This document shows positions 1 through 9,829 of a stretch of 64,000 nucleotides of DNA, piece after piece (within the stretch, counting starts at the first letter, position 1; each line of letters opens with the position of its first letter). The stretch covers positions 24,961 to 88,960 of the forward strand of contig CACGJH010000008.1 of assembly GCA_902573325.1 (NCBI GenBank). Reading direction: 5' to 3'. The notes under the pieces are model-generated. The model saw only the letters and a program-made list of their open reading frames with translations. It had not been told where the DNA came from and made no database searches. Position numbers and translations under genes: made by a program. The stretch is from an uncultured Alphaproteobacteria bacterium (GTDB lineage: Bacteria; Pseudomonadota; Alphaproteobacteria; HIMB59; GCA-002718135).

Positions 1-1773
1 ATTCTCAATAACATTAACTCCTTTTTGCCAAAAATCTTTCTTCTTGGGATTTAACCCAAAAGGTTGCAATAGTTTATCATATGTATCACTACCACCACTC
101 TCTAACAAAGTAATGTATTTGTCTTCAAATTTAGGTAGTTTACTCTCGTAAACATTAAAAAGAGAATTAACAAGACAATCACCAAAAGCATATGCATAAA
201 CATAAAATGGTGAATGAATAAAATGGGGTATATAGCTCCAAAAATATTTATAATCATCATTAAATTTTATTGATGGTCCTAAGCTTTTCTTTTGAACATC
301 AATCCAAATTTCACAAATCTCGTCAACACTTAGTTCTTTAATTTTTCTTTGATGATGAATACGTTTTTCAAATTCAAAAAAAGCAATTTGCCTTACAACA
401 GTGTTTAGCATATCTTCGACTTTGTTTGCTAAAAGCCCCTTACGTTCATTTTCTTTTGTCGTAATAGATAAAAGCGATTTAAAAGTTAACATTTCTCCAA
501 AAACACTTGCTGTTTCAGCAAGTGTTAACGGTGTTGAAGAATTAAAATAAGTTTGTTTTCGTCCTGCTAAATATTGATGAATGCCGTGTCCAAGTTCATG
601 AGCAAGAGTTGCTATATCTCTTGCTTTACCCTGATAATTAACAAGTATAAATGGATGAGCTGATGGAACAGTAGAAGCAGCAAACGCACCAGGAGATTTT
701 CCTGGGATTACTGGAGCGTGTATCCATGAATTATCAAAAAATTCATTTACAATATTTCCTGCCCTCTTATCAAAATTTGAATAAGCATCAGTTACAATTT
801 GTCTTGCATCTTTCCAAGAATAAATACTCTGTGATTGAAAAGGAAGAGGTGCGTTTCTGTCCCAATACATTAAGAATTTCTTTTTAAGCCATTTAGATTT
901 TATTTTATAATAACGATGAGCAATTTTTGGGTAATTTTCTTTTATTGTTTCAGTTAAGGCTTCTACAACTTCATCTTCGACAACATTAGATAAATTTCTT
1001 GAACTGACTGGATTTGGCAATCCTCTCCATTTATCATTTATTGATTTATCTTTTGCAAGATTATTAGTAATAGATGTAAACAAACTAATGTTATCTTTTA
1101 AAACAGCAGATACTACCTCAGCTGATTTTTTACGATTTGATTCTTTTTTATCAGAAAGAAAATTAAAAATTTCAGCACTAGATAAATTTTTTCCCTTAAA
1201 AGGAAATTTTAGTGATGCAATTGTATCATCAAATAGTCTGATCCAGGCTGATCTAGAAGTAATACTTTTTTCTTGAAGTAATTTTTCTGTTTTAACATCT
1301 AATTGATAAGGTTTGAATTTTCGAATATTTTTTATCCAGTTTTTGTAAATCTTTAGTTTTTTATCAGCATAAATTTTTTTTAAATTTTTTTCAGAAATTT
1401 CATTTATCTCAAGACTAAAGAAAACAATTGAGGAGGCAATATTTGTTATTTGCTCCTGCATTTGTTGATAAAAAATTTTATTCTTTTCATTATTACCATC
1501 CTCTGCAACTAATAAATGCGCATAAGACATAATTTTATCTATTTTTGTATCAATATCCTCTAATTCAATAATAGCTTTTAAGAGTTGATTAGAACTAATC
1601 TTGGTGATTTTGGATGCATATTTTTTCTCAAATTTTTTAGTTGATATTCTGAGCTTATTTAAATCATTATTCAGCTTCTTCGCTTTTGGGGATTCATATA
1701 AATCCTTTAAATTCCAAATTGGTAGTTTACCAAGGGTATTTTTTGTTGAATTTTGATAATTTTTTTGTTTCAT
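1..1773 (-). CDS. pepF: Oligoendopeptidase F, M3 family (3' end cut by window edge)
   Basis: Zinc metallo-oligopeptidase that degrades short peptides in the cytoplasm. The minus frame is open from an ATG at 1773 to the left edge (591 codons). The N-terminus reads KLPIWNLKDLYESP, the usual PepF opening (LPxWdLsDLY). The zinc site HELGHGIHQY is at residues 392-401, and the frame reaches FWQKGVNVIEN at the edge, which is close to the normal C-terminus of the roughly 590-600 residue PepF/M3B family. Only a few residues are therefore missing. It is divergent from the acyl-CoA synthetase gene, with 56 bp between them. There is no signal peptide. Confidence 0.9.
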   Translation of the reverse strand, partial: MKQKNYQNSTKNTLGKLPIWNLKDLYESPKAKKLNNDLNKLRISTKKFEKKYASKITKISSNQLLKAIIELEDIDTKIDKIMSYAHLLVAEDGNNEKNKIFYQQMQEQITNIASSIVFFSLEINEISEKNLKKIYADKKLKIYKNWIKNIRKFKPYQLDVKTEKLLQEKSITSRSAWIRLFDDTIASLKFPFKGKNLSSAEIFNFLSDKKESNRKKSAEVVSAVLKDNISLFTSITNNLAKDKSINDKWRGLPNPVSSRNLSNVVEDEVVEALTETIKENYPKIAHRYYKIKSKWLKKKFLMYWDRNAPLPFQSQSIYSWKDARQIVTDAYSNFDKRAGNIVNEFFDNSWIHAPVIPGKSPGAFAASTVPSAHPFILVNYQGKARDIATLAHELGHGIHQYLAGRKQTYFNSSTPLTLAETASVFGEMLTFKSLLSITTKENERKGLLANKVEDMLNTVVRQIAFFEFEKRIHHQRKIKELSVDEICEIWIDVQKKSLGPSIKFNDDYKYFWSYIPHFIHSPFYVYAYAFGDCLVNSLFNVYESKLPKFEDKYITLLESGGSDTYDKLLQPFGLNPKKKDFWQKGVNVIEN

Positions 1774-1829
1774 ATTTTACTATTTCGATATAGGTCTAAT
1801 ATCTTAGCTTTGTAGGGAGGATAGAAAGC

Positions 1830-3632
1830 ATGATTGTTAATTTTGACGAATTTAATAGCATACCGGGTATATTTTATCATCAAGCAAATAATTTAAAAGA
1901 TCAACCATATTTGTGGAAGAAAGAGAATGATAAATATGTTTCTTTAAATTGGTCACAAGTTAAAGAACAAGTCGAAAGTTTAGCAACATACTTAAAAGAT
2001 CTGGGTATTTTAGAAGGAGATAGAGTATTAATTTTATCTGAAAATAGACCTGAATGGCAAATCACTGATTTAGCAATAATGTCCATAGGAGCAATTTCAG
2101 TGCCTGCTTATACAACAAGCACAACGAATGACTATAAATATATTATTGAGCATTCTGGTGCTAGATGTGCAATCGTATCATCACACGAACTAATGAAAAA
2201 AGTTCTACCTGCAATAGAAAAAATTTCACATTGTCAAAATGTAATAAAAATTAATGATGATAATGAAACTTATACCGAAGTTGTAAATATTTTATCATAC
2301 AATAAAATTATAAATGACAATTTAGAAAAAAGTAAAAATTCTAATGGAATAGAAGAGTTATCAAAAAATTATAAAAGAAAAGATACAGCATGTATTATTT
2401 ATACATCAGGTACTGGAGGTAATCCTAAGGGAGTGATGTTAAGTCATGGAGCCATGCTAAGAAACTGTGCTTCCTGTGATAAATTACTTGAGAGTCTTAC
2501 TAGTGATTTAACAAAAGAAATTAGATATTTATCATGGTTGCCTTTATCTCATTCATATGAACATACTTTACAATTTTTAGAAATGGGACAAGGCGCACAA
2601 ATCTATTACGCTGAAAGTATAGATAAATTATTAGTAAATATGGCTGAGGCAGCACCACATTTTATGACTGCTGTTCCAAGGTTTTATGACTCTTTACACA
2701 CACGTATTTCACAAGGTCTAAAAAACCAAAGTAAATTGAGTCAACGCTTCTTTGCAATTACGTTAAATCTAGGAAAGAAAAAATATTTTGGTGAGCAGAT
2801 GAGCTTCTCTGAAAGATTTATGAATGGATTGATGGATAGGATAGTAAGAAAAAAAGTTAAGAAAAGATTTGGTGGAAGTCTCAGAGCATTGATATCAGGA
2901 GGCGCAGCACTAAATTTTGAAGTTGGATTATACCTAAGCGCACTTGGCCTTCCACTTCTTCAAGGATACGGACAAACTGAAACGGCTCCTGTTATTTCGG
3001 CAAACCCTCCTGAAAAAATTAAATTAGATACTGTTGGAAAAGTTCTTCAAGGAAATGAAGTGAAAATTTCTGAAGATGGAGAAATTTTAGCTCGTGGTGA
3101 ACTAATTATGAATGGTTATTGGAATGATCCTGAGTCAACTAATAAAACTATAATCAATGGATGGGTTCATACAGGTGATATTGGTGAATTTGATGAAGAA
3201 GATTATTTAAAGATAACAGATAGGAAAAAAGATATTATTGTAAATGCTGGTGGAGATAATATTTCTCCTTCAAGAATAGAGGCAAAACTAGATATTGAAC
3301 CTGAAATTGCTCAGTCAATGTTATATGGGGATTTCAAAAATTACCTAGTTGCAATTTTGGTGCCTAATAAAGATTTAGCTTTAGAATGGGCAAAAGAAAA
3401 TAATGTTGAGGGTGATTTAAATGAAATAATTGAAGATTCTTCATTTAATAAAAAAATGAAAGAAGTTGTAGATAAAGTCAATAAAAGCCTTTCTAGTATT
3501 GAGCAAATAAGAAAATTTATTTTAATAGATCACGAGTTTACAATTGAAAACAATATGATGACACCTTCCATGAAAGTAAGAAGGTTTAAAGTAAAAGAGA
3601 TGTATGGAGAAAATTTAGAGAAACTATATTAA
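1830..3632 (+). CDS. Long-chain fatty-acid--CoA ligase (AMP-forming)
   Basis: Activates fatty acids to acyl-CoA by way of an acyl-adenylate. The 600-residue protein has the adenylate-forming P-loop YTSGTGGNPKGVMLSHG near residues 191-207, the GYGQTETAP motif near 375-383 and the C-terminal hinge motif DRKKDIIVNAGG. Length and motif spacing fit the FAA1-like (COG1022) long-chain type rather than short-chain acetyl-CoA synthetases. A strong Shine-Dalgarno AGGGAGGA at 1814-1821 supports the ATG at 1830. The stop overlaps the end of the convergent DUF1244 gene by 4 bp. Chain-length preference cannot be read from the sequence. Confidence 0.9.
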   Translation: MIVNFDEFNSIPGIFYHQANNLKDQPYLWKKENDKYVSLNWSQVKEQVESLATYLKDLGILEGDRVLILSENRPEWQITDLAIMSIGAISVPAYTTSTTNDYKYIIEHSGARCAIVSSHELMKKVLPAIEKISHCQNVIKINDDNETYTEVVNILSYNKIINDNLEKSKNSNGIEELSKNYKRKDTACIIYTSGTGGNPKGVMLSHGAMLRNCASCDKLLESLTSDLTKEIRYLSWLPLSHSYEHTLQFLEMGQGAQIYYAESIDKLLVNMAEAAPHFMTAVPRFYDSLHTRISQGLKNQSKLSQRFFAITLNLGKKKYFGEQMSFSERFMNGLMDRIVRKKVKKRFGGSLRALISGGAALNFEVGLYLSALGLPLLQGYGQTETAPVISANPPEKIKLDTVGKVLQGNEVKISEDGEILARGELIMNGYWNDPESTNKTIINGWVHTGDIGEFDEEDYLKITDRKKDIIVNAGGDNISPSRIEAKLDIEPEIAQSMLYGDFKNYLVAILVPNKDLALEWAKENNVEGDLNEIIEDSSFNKKMKEVVDKVNKSLSSIEQIRKFILIDHEFTIENNMMTPSMKVRRFKVKEMYGENLEKLY

Positions 3633-3919
3633 GTTTCTCTTTTATCGAATTTTTCTTTTTGTTCAGAAGTAATTTCAGTTTGAAATTTTGTTTTCCACTC
3701 TGAGTATGGCATACCATAGATCATTTCTCGTGCTTCATCGTATGAAATTGAAATATTTTTCTTTTCTGCAGCACTAACATACCATTTTGAAAGACAGTTT
3801 CTGCAAAAACCTGATAGATTCATTAAATCAATATTTTGTACATCTGTTCTATTTTTTAGATGATGAATCAATCTTTCTGCAACATCAGCAAGTAATTCTC
3901 TATCAAAGTTTTTGGTCAT
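3629..3919 (-). CDS. DUF1244 family protein
   Basis: Small 96-residue cytoplasmic protein of unknown function. The central block DLMNLSGFCRNCLSKWY (residues 31-47), with its paired cysteines, is the hallmark of DUF1244 (SMc04008-like), a family common in alpha- and gammaproteobacteria. It has no signal peptide or membrane segment. It is divergent from pyruvate kinase (53 bp) and overlaps the acyl-CoA synthetase end by 4 bp. The family assignment is secure; the role is unknown. Confidence 0.85.
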   Translation of the reverse strand: MTKNFDRELLADVAERLIHHLKNRTDVQNIDLMNLSGFCRNCLSKWYVSAAEKKNISISYDEAREMIYGMPYSEWKTKFQTEITSEQKEKFDKRET

Positions 3920-3972
3920 ATTACGTAAATAAATTATATAAATCTTTTTTTGTGCTATATATATAAAAATTA

Positions 3973-5409
3973 ATGAAACGTAACAGAAAAGCTAAAATTT
4001 TAGCTACGCTAGGTCCTGCATCATCAGATAAAAAAATAATAGAAGACTTATTTATTGCTGGATGTGATGTTTTTAGATTAAATTTTTCACATGGCGATTT
4101 AGAAACTCATAGAAAAAATTATGAAAATATTAGATCTCTTGAAGAAAAACATAATCATGCGACATGCATATTAGCTGACTTACAAGGACCCAAATTAAGA
4201 GTGGGCACATTTAAGAATACAAAAGAAAATTTAGTCAAAGGTCAAAGTTTTGTATTAGATCTTTCAAGTGAGCCTGGAGATAATAATAGGGTTAACTTTC
4301 CTCATGAAGAAATTTATGATTTTTTAACACCTAATTCTATTTTATTAGTAAATGATGGAAGAATAAGATTACAAATTGTTGAACAAAAAAAAGATAGTTT
4401 AATTACAGAAGTTTTAAATGATGCTGAAATCTCAAATAACAAAGGTGTAAATATACCTGATGTAATTCTTCCTATAGACGCCCTTACCAAAAAAGATAAA
4501 TCTGATCTTATTAAGGCATTAGATATGGGAGTTGATTGGGTTGCACTTTCTTTCGTGCAACAAGCAGAAGATATACAAAAACTAAAAAAAATAATTAACA
4601 ATAAAGCACTCGTGATGGCAAAAATTGAAAAGCCTTCAGCAGTAAAAAATATTGATGATATTATAAATGCTGCAGATGGAATTATGATAGCTAGAGGTGA
4701 TTTGGGTGTTGAAATGCCAACAGAACAAGTTCCGATAGTTCAAAAAAATATTATTAAAAGATGTAGGCATTTTGGCAAGCCAGTTGTTGTTGCTACACAA
4801 ATGCTTGAAAGTATGATTGAAAATCTTGTGCCAACGAGAGCTGAAGCATCTGATGTTGCTAATGCTATTTACGACGGAACAGATGCTGTAATGTTATCTG
4901 GCGAATCTGCTGTTGGAGCACATCCAATAGAAGTAGTAAGAACGATGAATAAAATAATAGAAAATGTTGAGAATGATAAAAATAATTATGATTTACAAAT
5001 TACTCAAGAAAATATTGATGATGTTGATAATACAGATGCAATAACTTTAGCAGCTTACTCAATTGCAAAAAAATCAGATGCTAAAGCAATAATTACATTT
5101 TCTGTAAGTGGAAGAACAACGACAAGAATGGCTAGAGAAAGAGCACCAGTTCAAATTGTTGGTTTATCTCCAAATATTAATACTACAAGAAAAATGCAAT
5201 TATACTGGGGTGTAAACTCCTGTCATACTCAAGAAGATGCTAAAAATGCACAAGATATGGTTAATATTGCATGTTCAATTGCAAAAAATAAAAAATTGGT
5301 AAAACCAGGAGATAATGTAGTTATCTCAGCTGGTGTTCCATTTGGAAGTGCTGGTACTACTAATCTGCTTAGATTAGCTGAAATAATTGCTGATAAAGAT
5401 CTTAAGTAA
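3973..5409 (+). CDS. pyk: Pyruvate kinase
   Basis: Converts phosphoenolpyruvate and ADP to pyruvate and ATP, the last step of glycolysis. The 478-residue protein has the usual length. It opens with KILATLGPAS, has the LNFSHGD loop, the substrate and metal segment MAKIEKPSAVKNIDDI and the MIARGDLGVEMPTEQVP signature, followed by a C-terminal domain ending in GSAGTTN. The ATG at 3973 leaves a 53 bp divergent spacer that must hold promoters for both directions. The 3' end overlaps the convergent aminotransferase gene by 8 bp, so there is no room for a conventional terminator. Confidence 0.95.
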   Translation: MKRNRKAKILATLGPASSDKKIIEDLFIAGCDVFRLNFSHGDLETHRKNYENIRSLEEKHNHATCILADLQGPKLRVGTFKNTKENLVKGQSFVLDLSSEPGDNNRVNFPHEEIYDFLTPNSILLVNDGRIRLQIVEQKKDSLITEVLNDAEISNNKGVNIPDVILPIDALTKKDKSDLIKALDMGVDWVALSFVQQAEDIQKLKKIINNKALVMAKIEKPSAVKNIDDIINAADGIMIARGDLGVEMPTEQVPIVQKNIIKRCRHFGKPVVVATQMLESMIENLVPTRAEASDVANAIYDGTDAVMLSGESAVGAHPIEVVRTMNKIIENVENDKNNYDLQITQENIDDVDNTDAITLAAYSIAKKSDAKAIITFSVSGRTTTRMARERAPVQIVGLSPNINTTRKMQLYWGVNSCHTQEDAKNAQDMVNIACSIAKNKKLVKPGDNVVISAGVPFGSAGTTNLLRLAEIIADKDLK

Positions 5410-6604
5410 GCTTATTACAAGCTTCTTTTATTCTGTTGCACGCATCTTCTAGAATTGGATCACTAGTTGCATAAGATAATCTAAAATAAGGAGATAATCC
5501 AAATGCTGCACCATGCACTCCTGCCACACCTTGATCTTCTAAAAGGTATGTCATGAAATCTTCATCATTGGAGATATGTTTTCCATTTGGTGTCTTTTTT
5601 CCAATTATACCCTCGCAATTTGGATAAACGTAAAAAGCTCCTTCTGGTTTTTGACATGTAATTCCATCAATATCATTTAATTTATTCAATACTAAATCTC
5701 TACGTATCAAAAATTTTTTATTATGCTCGTTTATAAAATCCTGCGGACCACTTATTGCTTCAACTGCAGCAGCCATTGTAATTGAAGAAGTTGATGTTGT
5801 GCTTTGTGATTGTATTTTGTTCATAGCAGCAATAATCTCTTTTGGAGCTCCACAATATCCAAGTCTCCATCCTGTCATGCAATATGATTTTGAAACACCA
5901 TTAAGTGTCAAACATCTGTCTTTTAGTGAAGGTTCAATAGAAGCAAGAGTATGAAATTCTATGCCATCGTAAACAATTTTTTCATATATATCATCACACA
6001 TTATAAGAACATTAGGATATTTTTTTAAGATAAGAGCTAAGTCTTCTAACTCTTTTTTTGAATAAACTGAGCCAGTCGGATTACTAGGACTATTTAACAT
6101 TAACCATTTTGTTTTAGAGTTTATATTTTTTTCTAGTTGTTCTGGTGTAATCTTAAAATTTTGTGATTGAGGACACTTAACTATCACGGGCTTACCTTCT
6201 GATAATAAAACAATATCTGGATAACTAACCCAAAAAGGAGCTGTTATAATGACCTCATCTCCTGGATTAATTGTTGCCATCATAGCATTATAGATAATGT
6301 GTTTGCCTCCGACACCACATATGATTTCATCTAATTGATAATCAATATTATTATCTTCTCTGAATTTTTTCTGAATTGCTTTTTGTAATTCTGGTGTACC
6401 TTTACCTGGTACATATTTTGTTTTACCCTCTTCCATCGCTTTACTAGCAGCATCTCTTATATTTTTTGGTGTGTTAAAATCTGGCTCACCTGCTGCAAGA
6501 ACAATTACATCTTTTCCCTCGTCCTTCAAAGCCTTGGCTTTGACATTTATACCTACAGTCATTGAAGGTTTTATTTTACTTAGTCTATCTGCAACAAAAT
6601 TCAT
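5402..6604 (-). CDS. aspC: Aspartate aminotransferase, class I (PLP)
   Basis: Transfers the amino group between aspartate and 2-oxoglutarate. The 400-residue fold-type I aminotransferase has GKTKYVPGKGTPELQKAI near the N-terminus, MLNSPSNPTG in the middle, the PLP-lysine segment NGVSKSYCMTGWRLGY and a C-terminal FRLSYATSD with the substrate-binding arginine. This matches the subgroup I-gamma enzymes common in alphaproteobacteria, some of which also accept prephenate, so the exact amino acid range is not certain. The start ATG at 6604 directly abuts the stop of the upstream TauE/SafE gene, suggesting co-transcription. Confidence 0.9.
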   Translation of the reverse strand: MNFVADRLSKIKPSMTVGINVKAKALKDEGKDVIVLAAGEPDFNTPKNIRDAASKAMEEGKTKYVPGKGTPELQKAIQKKFREDNNIDYQLDEIICGVGGKHIIYNAMMATINPGDEVIITAPFWVSYPDIVLLSEGKPVIVKCPQSQNFKITPEQLEKNINSKTKWLMLNSPSNPTGSVYSKKELEDLALILKKYPNVLIMCDDIYEKIVYDGIEFHTLASIEPSLKDRCLTLNGVSKSYCMTGWRLGYCGAPKEIIAAMNKIQSQSTTSTSSITMAAAVEAISGPQDFINEHNKKFLIRRDLVLNKLNDIDGITCQKPEGAFYVYPNCEGIIGKKTPNGKHISNDEDFMTYLLEDQGVAGVHGAAFGLSPYFRLSYATSDPILEDACNRIKEACNKLT

Positions 6605-7414
6605 TTAAATTATAAAATGTTCAATAATTAGACTAGCACAAGTTAACAACAAAAAAATAGCAAAAATCTTTCTTAATACTAACTTATCTATATTTGATGA
6701 AACTTTTGCACCAATTCCAGCAGTAAATATACTAGTTATCGAAATAAAAAAAACTATTATAATATTTACGTAACCAAGAGAATAAATGGGAAGTTCATTT
6801 ATATTTGACCCAGTATACATAAATGTAAGTGTTCCTGGAAAAGCAATTAAAAAACCAAAAACAGCAGAAGTACCAACTGCTTCATGAATCTTTTTTGAAA
6901 ACATTGTTAAAGTTGGAACACTAAAACTTCCACCACCTATACCAATTGTTGCAGATAAAAAACCAATAGAAGAGCTTATTAAAAAATTAATTATATTAGA
7001 CGATGGTATATCGTTGCTTACAACAATTGGGCTTTGTTGAAACAGCATATTTAATGAAATCAAAAATGCCAGAATAACAAAAAGAATAACTAAACTCTGT
7101 CCTGAAATAGCACTTGCTGCAAGTGAGCCTACAATTGATCCTATTACAATTCCTATTGCCCATTTTTTTACAATTATCAAATTTGTATTTTTAAGCTTAA
7201 CATGAGATCTTATAGAAGAAATTGAAGTAAAACAAATTACCCCAAGAGAAGATGCTACAGCAACATGCATGACAATTTCAGAGCTGTAATCAAGATTAAG
7301 TAAAATAAAGTAAGTTACAGGTACAATTATTATTCCACCTCCAACTCCTAATAATCCTGCAATAAAACCAGAGACTAGACCTGTTAATAAAAAAATAAAT
7401 ATTATTGAAGTCAA
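6605..7414 (-). CDS. TauE/SafE family membrane permease
   Basis: Predicted inner-membrane transporter of 269 residues with about eight hydrophobic segments. The repeated glycine-rich motifs GFIAGLLGVGGGIIIVPV (N-half) and GFLSATIGIGGGSFSVP (C-half) are the two-fold repeat typical of TauE/SafE (COG0730), often linked to export of sulfite or organosulfonates. No in-frame ATG precedes it; the TTG at 7412-7414 is the likely start. It lies directly upstream of the aspartate aminotransferase gene. The substrate cannot be read from the sequence, though the ComDE genes near the right end of this window make an organosulfur role worth considering. Confidence 0.85.
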   Translation of the reverse strand: MTSIIFIFLLTGLVSGFIAGLLGVGGGIIIVPVTYFILLNLDYSSEIVMHVAVASSLGVICFTSISSIRSHVKLKNTNLIIVKKWAIGIVIGSIVGSLAASAISGQSLVILFVILAFLISLNMLFQQSPIVVSNDIPSSNIINFLISSSIGFLSATIGIGGGSFSVPTLTMFSKKIHEAVGTSAVFGFLIAFPGTLTFMYTGSNINELPIYSLGYVNIIIVFFISITSIFTAGIGAKVSSNIDKLVLRKIFAIFLLLTCASLIIEHFII

Positions 7415-7479
7415 ATAAATTTCCGTATTTTAAGTTTCATTAATGTAGTAAACAATTTAATATAAAAGTAAATAAGACT

Positions 7480-8607
7480 ATGAAACATGTACATTGGATA
7501 GGAACTGGACTATCTTCTATACCAGGAATTAGAAGATTAGCTAAAAATTTAGATAATTTTACAGTATGGAATAGAACATTAGATAAGGCTATAAAGAGTA
7601 TTGACCATGTAGATAAAAACAATGTGAACGCAAAACAGTTTGATGTTGATTTATTATTTAACGAAACAAATCCAGGTGATATTGTTATTTCTCAACTGCC
7701 AGCAAACAAACATTTAGAAATAGCTAAACTTTGTTTAAAACATAAATGTCATTTTGCATCTACTAGTTACCTTAATCCAGAAATAAATATGCTAAATCCA
7801 GATGTAAAAAAAGAAAATTTAGTATTTATCAATGAGGTCGGTTTAGACCCAGGTATCGATCATTTTTTTTCCCATTTACTTGTCAGTGATCTTAAAAAAA
7901 TCTCGACTGAAAAAATAGAAGTAGTTTATGAATCATATTGTGGGGGTTTTCCAGCAATTCCAAATGATTTCAAATATAAATTTAGTTGGTCTCCAGCTGG
8001 AGTAATCAAAGCCTTAAACAATGATGCAAAATATATAACAAAAGGAAAAATAAATATTGTAACTCCTTACAAATCTATCAGTTCTTATTCAATATCTGAT
8101 GAAAATTTTGAAGCTTATCCAAACAGAGATTCAACACCATATGTGAGTGAATACTTGTTTGATGAAAAATGGAAAGTTAAAGAATTCGTAAGAGGAACTT
8201 TGCGACTTGATGGTTGGAAAGAGGCATGGCAAGATATTTTTTCAATGCTTGAAAATAGATCGGATAATATAGAAGCTGAAATCAATGAAAAAAGTGAAGA
8301 ATTATTAAAAGATAATAAATATTTACCTGAGGAAGAAGATCGCGTTGTACTTTCTGTAAAACTTAAAGCTTTTGAAAATCATAATAAAATTTTTGATAGT
8401 TCTTATTTTTTAGATGAAAAAGGAAGTGGTGAAAATACTGCAATGGGCAAACTTGTATCGATTACTTTATCAGCTGCGATTGATCTAATTTTGGATAATA
8501 AAATTGAGACTGGTATTAAAACTGCACCACATAAAACAGAAGACATAATGTATTTTTTTAAAATTTTAAAAGATTATAAAATTAATATCCAACAAGAGAA
8601 TGGATAA
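7480..8607 (+). CDS. Saccharopine dehydrogenase (glutamate-forming) family protein
   Basis: Probably oxidises saccharopine to glutamate and aminoadipate semialdehyde, the second step of saccharopine-type lysine degradation. The 375-residue protein starts with a Rossmann segment (HWIGTGLSSIPGIRRLAKN), then has GDIVISQLPANKH, INEVGLDPGIDHFFSH and YCGGFPAIPNDFKYKFSWSP, all typical of the Lys9/SDH family. It is the first gene of the plus-strand operon and overlaps the next gene by 8 bp. That gene encodes the matching lysine-ketoglutarate reductase-like partner, so the two encode as separate proteins what animals and plants make as one fused enzyme. Confidence 0.85.
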   Translation: MKHVHWIGTGLSSIPGIRRLAKNLDNFTVWNRTLDKAIKSIDHVDKNNVNAKQFDVDLLFNETNPGDIVISQLPANKHLEIAKLCLKHKCHFASTSYLNPEINMLNPDVKKENLVFINEVGLDPGIDHFFSHLLVSDLKKISTEKIEVVYESYCGGFPAIPNDFKYKFSWSPAGVIKALNNDAKYITKGKINIVTPYKSISSYSISDENFEAYPNRDSTPYVSEYLFDEKWKVKEFVRGTLRLDGWKEAWQDIFSMLENRSDNIEAEINEKSEELLKDNKYLPEEEDRVVLSVKLKAFENHNKIFDSSYFLDEKGSGENTAMGKLVSITLSAAIDLILDNKIETGIKTAPHKTEDIMYFFKILKDYKINIQQENG

Positions 8608-9829
8608 GCAATTAACCAATATTGGTATTATTAGAGAGTCTAGAAATGATGAAAATAGAACTCCTCTGGTCCCAGAACATATTAAAAAATACAAAGAAAG
8701 CAATCCAAATATTAATTTCATTATTCAGCCATCAAATAGTAGATGTTTTGCTGATGAAGAATATGAATTATGTGGTGCTAAAATTAATGAAAATTTAAAT
8801 GAATGCTCAATCATATTCGGTGTTAAAGAAATTGATCCAAATATTTTAATTAATAATAGGACATATCTTTTTTTTTCTCACACTTTTAAAATTAATAAAC
8901 AACAAAAAAATATTGAAAAACATAAGAAAGACCTACTCTTATCAATTTTAAATAAAAAAATTACATTGATTGATTATGAAAATATCAGAGGTAAAAATGG
9001 TACAAGATGTTTAGGTTTTGGAAGATTTGCAGGTATTGTTGGTTGTTATAATACTTTAAATTTATTGCTTAAAGTGCTTGGAAAACAATCTCTTGCTAGT
9101 GCCTATAAAATTAATGATTATGAAAGATTAGTATTAAATTTAAAAAATTTATATTTTCCTAAAACTAAAATTCTAGTTACTGGTGATGGTAGAGTTGCAA
9201 AAGGAGTAATTGAACTTTTAAATCTAACAAACATTAAAGCAGTATCAAAAAAAGACTTTTTGGAAAAAAAATTTGATCAACCTATTTTTTGCAATTTAGA
9301 AACTAAAGATTATGTTACAAATAATTTTTCCACCAACTTTAACCTTGAGCATTTTATTAATAATCCTCAAGATTATTCTAGTTCTGCATTACAATATTTA
9401 AAAGAAACTGATATATTTATAAGTGCACATTACTGGGACCCATCTTCTCCAAAAATATTTGAGAATGAAGACTTAAAAGTTTTACAAAATCTAAAGATTG
9501 TTGGCGATATTACTTGTGATATTAATGGCTCTGTTCCAACTACAATACGATCAACAACAATTGAGGAGCCAAATTATTGGATTGAAAGATATACTTTAAA
9601 AGAAATAGATGAAAATAATGATGGAATTGCTGTTATGGCAGTTGATAATTTACCATCTGAATTACCACGTGATTCAAGTACGGAATTTAGTGAAGGTATT
9701 ATCAACGAAGTTCTTCCTTTTTTATTAAAAGAAGATGATGGAAGAATATTAAATGGAACAATAACAACAGATGGTAGTTTTTTAGAAAAGTACAATTATC
9801 TAAATAATTATATTAAAATCAATGAATAA
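8600..9829 (+). CDS. Saccharopine dehydrogenase/lysine-ketoglutarate reductase-like protein
   Basis: Probably condenses lysine with 2-oxoglutarate to saccharopine. The 409-residue protein has an alanine dehydrogenase/transhydrogenase-type N-terminal domain (GIIRESRNDENRTPLVPEH), the central LGFGRFAGIVGCYNTLN segment and an NAD-binding Rossmann segment KILVTGDGRVAKGVIELL, followed by GDITCDINGSVPTT, as in Lys1/LKR enzymes. It overlaps the saccharopine dehydrogenase gene by 8 bp and uvrB by 8 bp, so the three are translationally coupled. Whether the direction in vivo is degradative (LKR) or reversible (Lys1-type) is inference; the absence of lysine biosynthesis genes nearby favours degradation. 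Confidence 0.8.
   Translation: MDKQLTNIGIIRESRNDENRTPLVPEHIKKYKESNPNINFIIQPSNSRCFADEEYELCGAKINENLNECSIIFGVKEIDPNILINNRTYLFFSHTFKINKQQKNIEKHKKDLLLSILNKKITLIDYENIRGKNGTRCLGFGRFAGIVGCYNTLNLLLKVLGKQSLASAYKINDYERLVLNLKNLYFPKTKILVTGDGRVAKGVIELLNLTNIKAVSKKDFLEKKFDQPIFCNLETKDYVTNNFSTNFNLEHFINNPQDYSSSALQYLKETDIFISAHYWDPSSPKIFENEDLKVLQNLKIVGDITCDINGSVPTTIRSTTIEEPNYWIERYTLKEIDENNDGIAVMAVDNLPSELPRDSSTEFSEGIINEVLPFLLKEDDGRILNGTITTDGSFLEKYNYLNNYIKINE

Noticed and set aside
1088..1276. 62-residue plus-strand frame inside pepF
   Set aside because: It lies antisense to the conserved oligoendopeptidase frame and has no recognisable features.
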